Of a DNA stretch of 17,765 nucleotides, positions 8,289-13,767 are shown one piece after another; the first letter of the stretch is position 1; every line of letters begins with the position of its first letter. Source of the DNA: Nitrospirota bacterium (GTDB taxonomy: Bacteria; Nitrospirota; Thermodesulfovibrionia; Thermodesulfovibrionales; Magnetobacteriaceae); the NCBI GenBank assembly GCA_015232165.1, contig JADGAE010000004.1:1-17765 (forward strand), written 5' to 3'. The translations under genes and the position numbers were made by a program. The notes beneath the pieces were generated by a model. The model ran no database searches. It was not told the origin of the DNA and was given only the letters and a program-made list of their open reading frames with translations.

Positions 8289-8381
8289 ATACCAAGTTGC
8301 GTTCATATATGTAACTCTTTAGTGATGTAAACCTTGATGAGGCTTTTTTTCCAATATACTCTTTTGACTGCAACTTGGTAT
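8289..8381. repeat. 93-bp palindromic repeat nested in the MITE-like element
   Basis: Perfect 12-bp inverted repeats ATACCAAGTTGC (8289-8300) and GCAACTTGGTAT (8370-8381) enclose an AT-rich centre. TA dinucleotides flank the CCAAGTTGC cores on both sides, which would fit insertion at a TA site by a Tc1/mariner (IS630)-type element. The interior holds no gene. Confidence 0.6.
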
Positions 8382-8449
8382 TACGGGGTCAAGGGGGCTT
8401 CTTTGTGGCCGGGGTGCCCCACCCCCTCCCTTGTAGAGGGGTCTGAGGG
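8380..8449 (+). repeat. GC-rich dispersed repeat module, copy 1
   Basis: ATTACGGGGTCAAGGGGG (8380-8397) and GAGGGGTCTGAGGG (8436-8449) recur in the opposite orientation at 13467-13515, where the second block has one extra G and the distance between blocks is 16 nt instead of 38. The same two blocks in the same order at two sites mark a dispersed repeat family in this genome. It is not coding. Confidence 0.6.
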
Positions 8450-8480
8450 GGGACAAAGTCCCCCATTCTTTTTTTTCTTT
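8448..8480 (+). terminator. Terminator-like hairpin inside the MITE-like element
   Basis: GGGGGAC (8448-8454), a three-base loop AAA, then GTCCCCC (8458-8464) is followed by ATTCTTTTTTTTCTTTT. This has the form of a rho-independent terminator reading on the plus strand. No gene precedes it on that strand for over 6 kb, so it may insulate tyrS from upstream transcription or be a by-product of the repeat. Confidence 0.55.
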
Positions 8481-8564
8481 TGGTCAAATGCGATTGCCCT
8501 GTCAACAGGGGGTGCATGGGTACGGTAAATTTGTTCTACGTTATAACACCAAAAGAAAAAGACG

Positions 8565-8592
8565 AAAAGGAGGGCGGAGCCGCCCCCTTTTT
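8565..8592. terminator. Terminator-like hairpin upstream of tyrS
   Basis: AAAAGG-A-GGGCG, loop GAGC, CGCCC-C-CCTTTT form an 11-bp stem with one A/C mismatch. The hairpin is followed by a T-run on the plus strand, and a T-rich stretch also follows on the minus strand. It lies just outside the MITE-like element with no gene directly before it on the plus strand. Confidence 0.5.
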
Positions 8593-8626
8593 ATACACTG
8601 TGCGTAAGGTGAGTTAAGCATAAAGG

Positions 8627-8735
8627 TGTCTGAACCACGATTTTAAGGATTAAGGGATTATCAGGATTTATGTTAAAGAATGCCCTATTCCTTTTTCCTG
8701 TAAATCCTTTAATCTGTGTAATCCTGGCTCAGACA
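8627..8735. repeat. Long imperfect palindromic repeat (GGATTAAAGGATT type)
   Basis: Two 40-base arms (8627-8666 and 8696-8735) are complementary at 31 of 40 positions, ending TGTCTGA and TCAGACA, with a 29-nt centre. The arms are built from repeated GGATTA/GGATT units. Similar palindromes are scattered between genes in many bacterial genomes; I recognise the type, not a named family. There is no obvious flanking duplication. It sits 135 bp ahead of tyrS. Confidence 0.65.
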
Positions 8736-8828
8736 ATCCCTGATGTTACTTAAATGTGACATTGTCAAATTAGAGAAAACAGTAAATAATGCTTCCCTGA
8801 CACCACCAAAAATTTATTTTCCCTTGCC

Positions 8829-8858
8829 TTGACGATATACATCAATAGCATGTATCAT
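8829..8858 (+). promoter_or_regulatory. Sigma70-type promoter for tyrS, probably giving a leaderless mRNA
   Basis: -35 TTGACG (8829-8834) and -10 TATCAT (8853-8858) with an 18-nt spacer each match consensus at five of six positions. The expected start point is about 8864-8866, only about 5 nt before the tyrS ATG at 8870, which has no Shine-Dalgarno. Confidence 0.55.
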
Positions 8859-8869
8859 AGACATAGACA

Positions 8870-10069
8870 ATGTTATCGCCACAGGAACAACTTGAGATTA
8901 TAAAGCGTGGAACCTCTGATATAATCAGCGAGGCGGAGCTGCTAGAAAAGCTCAAGCTCAACAGGCCCTTGCGTATCAAGGCTGGGTTTGACCCCACAGC
9001 CCCGGACATACACCTGGGACACACGGTGTTGATCGAAAAGATGAGGCAGTTTCAGGAACTTGGCCACGAGGTAACCTTCCTGATCGGCGACTTCACCGGT
9101 ATGATCGGCGACCCCAGCGGAAAGAACGAACTGCGAAAGCCCCTAACCGGCGAGGAGGTCAATCAAAACGCCGCCACTTATCGGCAACAGATATTCAAGA
9201 TACTCGACGCCGACAAGACGCACATCCGTTTCAACAGCGAGTGGTTTTCGGCAATGAGCGGCATGGAGATCATAAGGCTGGGGGCGATGCAGACGGTGGC
9301 CAGGGTGCTTGAGCGCGACGACTTCAAGAAGCGCTTTGAAAACCACAACGACATCACACTACTGGAGTTCTACTACCCGCTGTTTCAGGCCTACGACTCC
9401 GTACATCTCAAGGCAGATGTCGAACTTGGCGGCTCAGACCAGAGGTTTAATCTCCTGATGGGCAGGACGATCCAACGCCGATTCAATCAACACGAGCAGG
9501 TCGTCATCATGATGCCGCTACTTGAGGGCCTTGACGGCGTCAACAAGATGTCAAAGAGCCTGGGCAACTACATCGGTATCAACGAACCGCCAAAGGAGAT
9601 TTTTGGCAAGCTGATGTCCATAACGGACGAATTGATGCTCAGGTACTACGAGCTGTTAAGCCACATCTCCGTCGGGGAACTCAATGAACTCAAGAGGGGC
9701 ATTGCGGACGGCTCCGTGCATCCCAAGAAGGCCAAGGAGGCCCTGGCCGTTGAGATCACCGCGCGGTACCACTGCATGACCGATGCCGTTAGGGTACGGC
9801 AGGAGTTTGACCTGGTCTTTAAGTCCGGGCAACTGCCGCAGGAGATCGAGGAGCGCTGCATCCCTTGGACTGATGCCCGGATGTGGGTGCCACAAATAAT
9901 GAAAGACGCAGGCCTTGTCACAAGCACCGGGGAGGCCATGAGACTCATCAAACAGGGCGGGGTCGTCATCGATGACGCAAAGGTCACAGACACAAATGCC
10001 ACACTGACTCAGGGACAGTACCTGTTTAAAGTCGGCAAGAGAAGATTCCTGAAAATCAACACCAAATGA
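8870..10069 (+). CDS. tyrS: Tyrosine--tRNA ligase
   Basis: Class I aminoacyl-tRNA synthetase that charges tRNA-Tyr. The 399-residue length is usual for the TyrZ-like branch (about 400-420). Seen directly: [19 protein letters not shown] with the HIGH-type HLGH at 48-51; [16 protein letters not shown]; the tyrosine/tRNA region [27 protein letters not shown], a tyrosine-pocket stretch; KMSKS at 226-230 followed by LGNYIGI; and a C-terminal S4 RNA-binding domain (about 335-399, [18 protein letters not shown] and [11 protein letters not shown]). The start [15 protein letters not shown] fits the family, so the ATG at 8870 is likely right despite the lack of a Shine-Dalgarno; the promoter is so close that the transcript may be leaderless. 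No T-box leader is present. The FlgO-like operon follows on the same strand with its own promoter. Confidence 0.97.
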   Translation: MLSPQEQLEIIKRGTSDIISEAELLEKLKLNRPLRIKAGFDPTAPDIHLGHTVLIEKMRQFQELGHEVTFLIGDFTGMIGDPSGKNELRKPLTGEEVNQNAATYRQQIFKILDADKTHIRFNSEWFSAMSGMEIIRLGAMQTVARVLERDDFKKRFENHNDITLLEFYYPLFQAYDSVHLKADVELGGSDQRFNLLMGRTIQRRFNQHEQVVIMMPLLEGLDGVNKMSKSLGNYIGINEPPKEIFGKLMSITDELMLRYYELLSHISVGELNELKRGIADGSVHPKKAKEALAVEITARYHCMTDAVRVRQEFDLVFKSGQLPQEIEERCIPWTDARMWVPQIMKDAGLVTSTGEAMRLIKQGGVVIDDAKVTDTNATLTQGQYLFKVGKRRFLKINTK

Positions 10070-10082
10070 CAACATTTAAGTT

Positions 10083-10110
10083 TTGAAACCAAACTACAGA
10101 TATATATTAT
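10083..10110 (+). promoter_or_regulatory. Sigma70-type promoter for the lipoprotein/FlgO-like operon
   Basis: -35 TTGAAA (10083-10088) and -10 TATTAT (10105-10110) with a 16-nt spacer. The predicted leader runs about 48 nt to the ATG at 10165 and includes GGAGG at 10152-10156. No clear tyrS terminator is visible in this 95-nt gap, so read-through from tyrS is also possible. Confidence 0.45.
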
Positions 10111-10164
10111 TAAGTAAGCCGGTATGGGCTGAAGGTATTTTTTTACACAACGGAGGTTGTTTTG

Positions 10165-10470
10165 ATGAAGAGAGTAGTCTTGGTGATGCTTGCAAGTGTG
10201 GCACTTGCAGGGTGTGTGATGTATCATGATGCTTCGCTGGTTGACCCGTATTATGGCAAAGGGTGCCGTTATGAAGCTAACGCGGGATGGGTCTGTGGCC
10301 ATGACAAGGGCTACAGTGTAACCACTGATACGTGCTGCGATTACCCGGTGGCATACAGGCAGAAGATGCGCGAGTATGAGGTTCCGGTATACAGACCATA
10401 TCCGTATGGTTCTTATTATGGGCCTTATCTTCCCTATTACGGTCCTTATTATCCGTACTATCCTTATTGA
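10165..10470 (+). CDS. Small Tyr/Pro-rich lipoprotein
   Basis: A 101-residue predicted lipoprotein. MKRVVLVMLASVALAGC is a classic lipoprotein signal, with lipobox LAGC and the lipidated Cys at residue 17. The middle has four more cysteines (34, 44, 57, 58), which could pair in the periplasm. The last 30 residues are a low-complexity run of Tyr, Pro and Gly (RPYPYGSYYGPYLPYYGPYY). A TTG three bases upstream would add one residue, but GGAGG at 10152-10156 is 8 nt from the ATG at 10165, so that ATG is preferred. It starts a three-gene operon (12 nt to the next gene) with two FlgO-domain proteins. I do not recognise a named family; an outer-membrane role beside the FlgO-like proteins is inference. 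Confidence 0.8.
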   Translation: MKRVVLVMLASVALAGCVMYHDASLVDPYYGKGCRYEANAGWVCGHDKGYSVTTDTCCDYPVAYRQKMREYEVPVYRPYPYGSYYGPYLPYYGPYYPYYPY

Positions 10471-10482
10471 GGTGAGAGTCTG

Positions 10483-11232
10483 ATGAATACAAGTATGTTT
10501 TGGAGAATAGTAAATATAGTGGCTATAGTGATTTCGGTGTTTATCGTGTTGTCGTTTATGAATGTGCTGCCGTCTTTTGGTGAGCAGATTGATGATAAGG
10601 GCAGCTTCTACGTGGAGGATGGAAGGTCTCCGGTACCGGTTGTCAGGCCTGTGACGGACAAGGTAACCGTATATGATGCCCCGCAGAGGCCACATACGAG
10701 GAAGTTTGTAGAGACCATCCCGCTTGATGTTTACAGGAGCGCCAATCCAATGGGCAACCTCAACGCCAATATGATATTTCTGGCAGACCAGCTCCAACGC
10801 AACGTCGATCTGCACGACGTCAACCTCCCGGTTATCGTGACATCGTTTCAGAATCTGGATAACCTCAAGGAGACAAATCGCCTGGGTAGGCTCATAGCGG
10901 AGAGTCTGATCCACGAGTTCCAGGTCAGGCGCTGGACGGTCATAGACATTAGGCTTGTGACCGACGTTATTATGAATGACAGCGGCGAGTTCTCACTAAG
11001 CAGGGACATCAAAAAGGTAAAAGACCTCTACAACGTGGGCGCCATAGTCACCGGTACCTACAGTATAGCGGAGGACTGTATAGTGGTCAACGCCAGGCTC
11101 ATGAACATCAATACGGGCGTGGTGCAGTCCAGCGGCCAGATAGCAATACCCTTTGGTGGTATCGAAAGCCTTCTGCAGAGGTATACACAACCAAAGACCA
11201 TGAAAATAAAGGGAGAGAACTTCGAAAAGTAG
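10483..11232 (+). CDS. FlgO-domain envelope protein (membrane-anchored)
   Basis: A 249-residue protein. Residues 8-26 are a strongly hydrophobic N-terminal anchor or uncleaved signal (VNIVAIVISVFIVLSFM). A linker of about 60 residues follows, then a FlgO-type domain at about 93-222. Seen directly: MIFLADQLQRN, PVIVTSFQNLDNLKETNRLG, LIAESLIHEFQVRRWTVIDI, SGEFSLSRDIKKVK, VGAIVTGTYS and VVNARLMNINTGVVQSS. These line up closely with Vibrio FlgO, an outer-membrane lipoprotein needed for flagellar stability. Unlike FlgO it has no lipobox. Shine-Dalgarno AGGTGA (10470-10475) lies 7 nt before the ATG and overlaps the previous stop. A second FlgO-like gene begins 3 nt after its stop. A flagellar role is plausible from the family but no other flagellar gene is in the window, and many FlgO-domain proteins occur away from flagella. 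Confidence 0.8.
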   Translation: MNTSMFWRIVNIVAIVISVFIVLSFMNVLPSFGEQIDDKGSFYVEDGRSPVPVVRPVTDKVTVYDAPQRPHTRKFVETIPLDVYRSANPMGNLNANMIFLADQLQRNVDLHDVNLPVIVTSFQNLDNLKETNRLGRLIAESLIHEFQVRRWTVIDIRLVTDVIMNDSGEFSLSRDIKKVKDLYNVGAIVTGTYSIAEDCIVVNARLMNINTGVVQSSGQIAIPFGGIESLLQRYTQPKTMKIKGENFEK

Positions 11233-11235
11233 CCT

Positions 11236-11832
11236 ATGAAAGTAAAAGCCCTGTTCCTAATCGCGCTGGTGGTACTGAGTGGATGCGGTGGTATGTTGAG
11301 TGAGGTTTCATCGACGTTTCGCTGCCGAGACAGGGCCGCATATAACGATGACATTGTCACACAGTTGAAACTCAAGGACGTCTTTGACGAGGTGGCCGCT
11401 GAACTCTGTAGTGCTTCTTGTGCCCAGGGCTGCCTGCCAAACACCCCAAGCTGCGTTGGAAAAACGATCCTCGTAACGGACTTTGTTGACATAGTGACCC
11501 TTTTGCCCCGTGGGGCGGGGCTATTCATGAGCGAACTGATGAGAAACAGCATCAACAACACCTGCTGTTACAAGGTGGTGCAGGGGGAGTTCAGGAGCTA
11601 CTTTAAACTCTCTCCAGACGGCCTGGTGGCACTGACAAGAAATCCAGGCGAAATAAAATCCGACGAATACGCACACAACGAAAGCATCGTGGGTACTTAC
11701 AAGCTCACCGATGGCAGACTGTATCTCTTTGCCCGACGTATAAATGTCAACACCGGTAATATCTCCAAGTTCGTGACCAAGGAGATATCATACAAGTGCC
11801 TGGGCGATATGATAATCACCTCCGTAAACTAG
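11236..11832 (+). CDS. Cysteine-rich FlgO-like lipoprotein
   Basis: A 198-residue predicted lipoprotein. The signal MKVKALFLIALVVLSGC has lipobox LSGC with Cys17 as the lipidation site. Residues about 77-185 follow the FlgO pattern: ILVTDFVDI, LFMSELMRNSINN, a central DGLVALTRNPGEIK that parallels SRDIKKVK of its neighbour, ESIVGTYKLTDGRLYLFARRINVNTGNISKF. It is therefore a diverged relative of the gene directly upstream. Eight cysteines besides the lipidated one (30, 58, 62, 66, 73, 110, 111, 188) stand out; the cluster at 58-73 has spacing C-x3-C-x3-C-x6-C and could form disulfides or bind a metal. It starts 3 nt after the previous stop with only a weak GAAAAG as a ribosome site, so coupling is likely. 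Function is unknown beyond an envelope location. Confidence 0.75.
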   Translation: MKVKALFLIALVVLSGCGGMLSEVSSTFRCRDRAAYNDDIVTQLKLKDVFDEVAAELCSASCAQGCLPNTPSCVGKTILVTDFVDIVTLLPRGAGLFMSELMRNSINNTCCYKVVQGEFRSYFKLSPDGLVALTRNPGEIKSDEYAHNESIVGTYKLTDGRLYLFARRINVNTGNISKFVTKEISYKCLGDMIITSVN

Positions 11833-11892
11833 GTGACCGAGTCGTTTTGGCACACATACAGCACTAATTCCGATCCTAAAAATACATTCAGA

Positions 11893-11914
11893 ACAATGGG
11901 GGGCATTGTCCCCC
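11893..11914 (+). promoter_or_regulatory. Mutually exclusive hairpins just upstream of the methyltransferase start
   Basis: ACAATG (11893-11898) pairs with CATTGT (11904-11909) around GGGGG. Alternatively GGGGG (11899-11903) pairs with CCCCC (11910-11914) around CATTGT. The two stems share bases, so only one can form. The ATG at 11924 follows 10 nt later with no Shine-Dalgarno. This may affect translation or end the upstream transcript, but there is no T-run beyond TTTT. Confidence 0.4.
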
Positions 11915-11923
11915 TGATTTTAA

Positions 11924-13372
11924 ATGAATCAAGACATAGAAAAATTAATCGTACAAGATAAGAAGAAAGGCCTGTCTGATAAAGACATTGGTGGTAAATA
12001 CGGGGTCACCCTAAAGGCCATTGAGAGGATTGTTACCAGGGAATTTGGTGTAAACATCTCCAATGCCGCAAATCATCTGCTCCCTTCCCCAAAAAAAACC
12101 GTAAAGACTATCACCCCCAAGGGCTTTGCACTCGAAGAGACAACGGTCTGGAGCTTTAAGTCAAGGGGCAGTTGGGCAACACACAATGGCAATTATCGAG
12201 GGAACTGGTCGCCTTACATCCCCAGAAACGTTATTCTGAGATACTCGAAGGAGCACGACTTGGTGGTTGATTGCTTCTGCGGGGCCGGCACCACCGGGGT
12301 TGAGTGTAAGCTGCTCAACAGGAATTTTATCGGGATAGACATCAACTCCGTGGCCATAGAGCTTGCCACTGAGAACACAAACTTCGATGTAAGCGGGGCC
12401 TCTGCCGATACAAAGACGGAACTCCGCGTTGGCGATGCAAGGGACCTCGGCGGTATCGACGACGCCACCGTTGACCTGGTCTGTGCCCATCCCCCATATG
12501 CCGATATTATTCGCTATACACACGACAATGAGGGTGATCTGTCGGGCTGCGATGTAGCAAGATTCCTCGATGAGATAGAAAAGGTCGCACGGGAGAGCTA
12601 TCGAATAGTAAAACACAACGGCCACTGTGCTATCTTAATCGGGGATATGCGTAAGAATAAAAACGTGGTACCCCTTGGTTTCCGGACTATCGAGAGATAC
12701 CTGGCAGCCGGCTTCGTGCTTAAGGAGCTGGTAATAAAGAGGCAGCACAACTGTAAGACGACGGGGTTTTGGTACAGCAACAGCGTAAAGTACAATTTCC
12801 TGCTCCTTGCCCATGAGTATCTTGCTATCTTTGAAAAGAGGAAGAAGGGTGCCAGGGGCGGCAAAGAGGGGGCCGTGTCAGCCCCCGACTCGTCCAACCC
12901 ATACCAGGGCTGGAAATTGACTGGTGAGGTAAATACACTGGAGTCAACAACGGTGTGGATATTTAACGAAAAAGACTGGCAAAGGGATGTCACCCTTAAT
13001 CTGACAAAGAGGTATTCCTCGGGGCATTACGTCTTCTTTGGCAAGGACGCACAGGACAAGCCGGAAACTGAGCTGACAGAAACCGATCTTATAATTGCCA
13101 TCTCCGGGGACAACATGGATGAATTGACGTCTGTTGCCAAAAAAACCTTGTCCGCGGGTGGGATACTGGCCATTGTCTGTGAGGATGTCCGCAGGGGAGA
13201 CGGCCTTTTAGTCCCAACTGCCATGAAGATAGAACAACGTCTCAGAGGCAATAACACACTTGAGATAAAAGAGTTGATAGTGGTCTCGATTGAAAACGCC
13301 AGGAAGTCCAATGACGGCGGCAGTATTGAGATAACCCACAAGTACATATTAATCTACAGAAAGACAACTTAA
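11924..13372 (+). CDS. Site-specific DNA methyltransferase (amino-type) with N-terminal HTH and degenerate C-terminal repeat
   Basis: A 482-residue S-adenosylmethionine-dependent DNA methyltransferase, most likely N6-adenine or N4-cytosine. Residues about 7-45 look like a helix-turn-helix (LSDKDIGGKYGVTLKAIERIV). The catalytic half has a motif X-like stretch (NWSPYIPRNVILRYS, 94-108), the SAM-binding motif I DCFCGAGTTG (116-125) with FIGIDIN (135-141), and catalytic motif IV HPPY (189-192). The X-I-IV order is gamma-class-like. Residues 339-482 resemble 70-306 with the catalytic signatures missing: LESTTVWIF repeats LEETTVWSF, and GGILAIVCEDVRRGDGLLVP parallels NGHCAILIGDMRKNKNVVP. There is no Shine-Dalgarno; the preceding codon is an in-frame TAA, so the ATG at 11924 is the first possible start. 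The DpnII-like nuclease follows 395 bp downstream, making a type II restriction-modification pair. The HTH could autoregulate. Target sequence unknown. Confidence 0.85.
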   Translation: MNQDIEKLIVQDKKKGLSDKDIGGKYGVTLKAIERIVTREFGVNISNAANHLLPSPKKTVKTITPKGFALEETTVWSFKSRGSWATHNGNYRGNWSPYIPRNVILRYSKEHDLVVDCFCGAGTTGVECKLLNRNFIGIDINSVAIELATENTNFDVSGASADTKTELRVGDARDLGGIDDATVDLVCAHPPYADIIRYTHDNEGDLSGCDVARFLDEIEKVARESYRIVKHNGHCAILIGDMRKNKNVVPLGFRTIERYLAAGFVLKELVIKRQHNCKTTGFWYSNSVKYNFLLLAHEYLAIFEKRKKGARGGKEGAVSAPDSSNPYQGWKLTGEVNTLESTTVWIFNEKDWQRDVTLNLTKRYSSGHYVFFGKDAQDKPETELTETDLIIAISGDNMDELTSVAKKTLSAGGILAIVCEDVRRGDGLLVPTAMKIEQRLRGNNTLEIKELIVVSIENARKSNDGGSIEITHKYILIYRKTT

Positions 13373-13466
13373 GTCACCACTTGAGTGCATAATAAAATCA
13401 TGGGTTACTTCGTCAAAGAAAAAAATGGGGATATCTGCTCACAGTTGAGCCGGTTGTCGCTGACCA

Positions 13467-13515
13467 CCCTCAGACCCCCTCGCAAAGGGTCACGGACCCC
13501 CCTTGACCCCGTAAT
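13467..13515 (-). repeat. GC-rich dispersed repeat module, copy 2
   Basis: In reverse orientation this carries the same two blocks as 8380-8449: ATTACGGGGTCAAGGGGG (complement of 13498-13515) and GAGGGGGTCTGAGGG (complement of 13467-13481). Here no CAGGGCAAT ends surround it, so the module can occur outside the MITE-like element. Confidence 0.6.
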
Positions 13516-13596
13516 GATTACTCTTATCAATGAAAAATTCATACATCCCTCTCCCGTATCTTCTTTATATTTCATGGTAACTATACCTTTACGCGT

Positions 13597-13699
13597 CCTG
13601 GATTCCTGGTCAAGCCAGGAATGACACACTTGGAAAACGGCTGTAACTGTCATTCCTGCGAAACATGTCCCTGGCTTGAACAGGGAGCAGGAATCCAGG
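13597..13699. repeat. Folded palindromic repeat (CATTCCTGC...GGAATCC type)
   Basis: Three nested or overlapping inverted repeats: CCTGGATTCCTG (13597-13608) with CAGGAATCCAGG (13688-13699), TCAAGCCAGG (13610-13619) with CCTGGCTTGA (13670-13679), and CAGGAATGACA (13616-13626) with TGTCATTCCTG (13648-13658), all perfect. The whole 103 bp would fold into one long structured stem. Repeats of this wording are common between genes in many bacteria and are often wrongly annotated as small proteins. It lies between the restriction-modification genes. Confidence 0.75.
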
Positions 13700-13767
13700 T
13701 CTTTAATCCATGAAGTTAATTTTACCATGCTTTTTAAAGAGGATACCCTCTCCCTTACTATAAAAAA

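Larger units (their letters stand above)
8202..8511. mobile_element. MITE-like non-autonomous element with 10-bp target duplication
   Basis: A perfect 10-bp direct repeat TCAACAGGGG (8202-8211 and 8502-8511) brackets a 290-bp segment (8212-8501). The segment ends in inverted repeats CAGGGCAATAGCATTT (8212-8227) and AAATGCGATTGCCCTG (8486-8501), which match at 15 of 16 positions. No transposase frame is present. Inside it are a second nested palindrome (8289-8381), a GC-rich module (8380-8449) and a terminator-like hairpin (8448-8480). CAGGG ends with an 8-10 bp duplication recall the ISAs1 family, but that assignment is from memory and would need a database match. The element lies in the intergenic space between divergent fmdB-like and tyrS. 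Confidence 0.75.
13373..13767. other. 395-bp repeat-filled gap between methyltransferase and endonuclease
   Basis: No credible gene is present. The frames that cross it read through repeat sequence. It holds a GC-rich dispersed module (13467-13515) and a folded palindromic repeat (13597-13699), separated by AT-rich unique sequence. TATAAA at 13759-13764 directly precedes the nuclease ATG but is too close to act as its -10 with this start. A methyltransferase and its nuclease are usually adjacent or overlapping, so the gap has probably grown by insertions. Confidence 0.6.

Noticed and set aside
8334..8528. 64-residue plus-strand ORF
   Set aside because: It translates the GC-rich repeat and T-runs of the MITE-like element, giving low-complexity protein with no family features.
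8736..8869. T-box or other riboswitch leader for tyrS
   Set aside because: No T-box sequence or specifier stem is visible, and the likely promoter lies so close to the ATG that no leader would be transcribed.
8136..8869. tRNA or other small RNA gene in the large intergenic gap
   Set aside because: The inverted repeats are explained by transposon-like ends, palindromic repeats and terminators; no cloverleaf or T-loop sequence was seen.
10009..10914. 301-residue minus-strand ORF
   Set aside because: It is antisense to tyrS, the lipoprotein and the FlgO-like gene, which have clear family motifs and ribosome sites; its composition is atypical (His/Ile/Arg-rich).
12161..12625. 154-residue minus-strand ORF within the methyltransferase
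   Set aside because: Antisense to the methyltransferase catalytic motifs; no features of its own.
13759..13764. TATAAA as a -10 for the nuclease gene
   Set aside because: It is only 3 nt before the ATG, so transcription would start inside the gene; there is no later Met that keeps the N-terminal domain.
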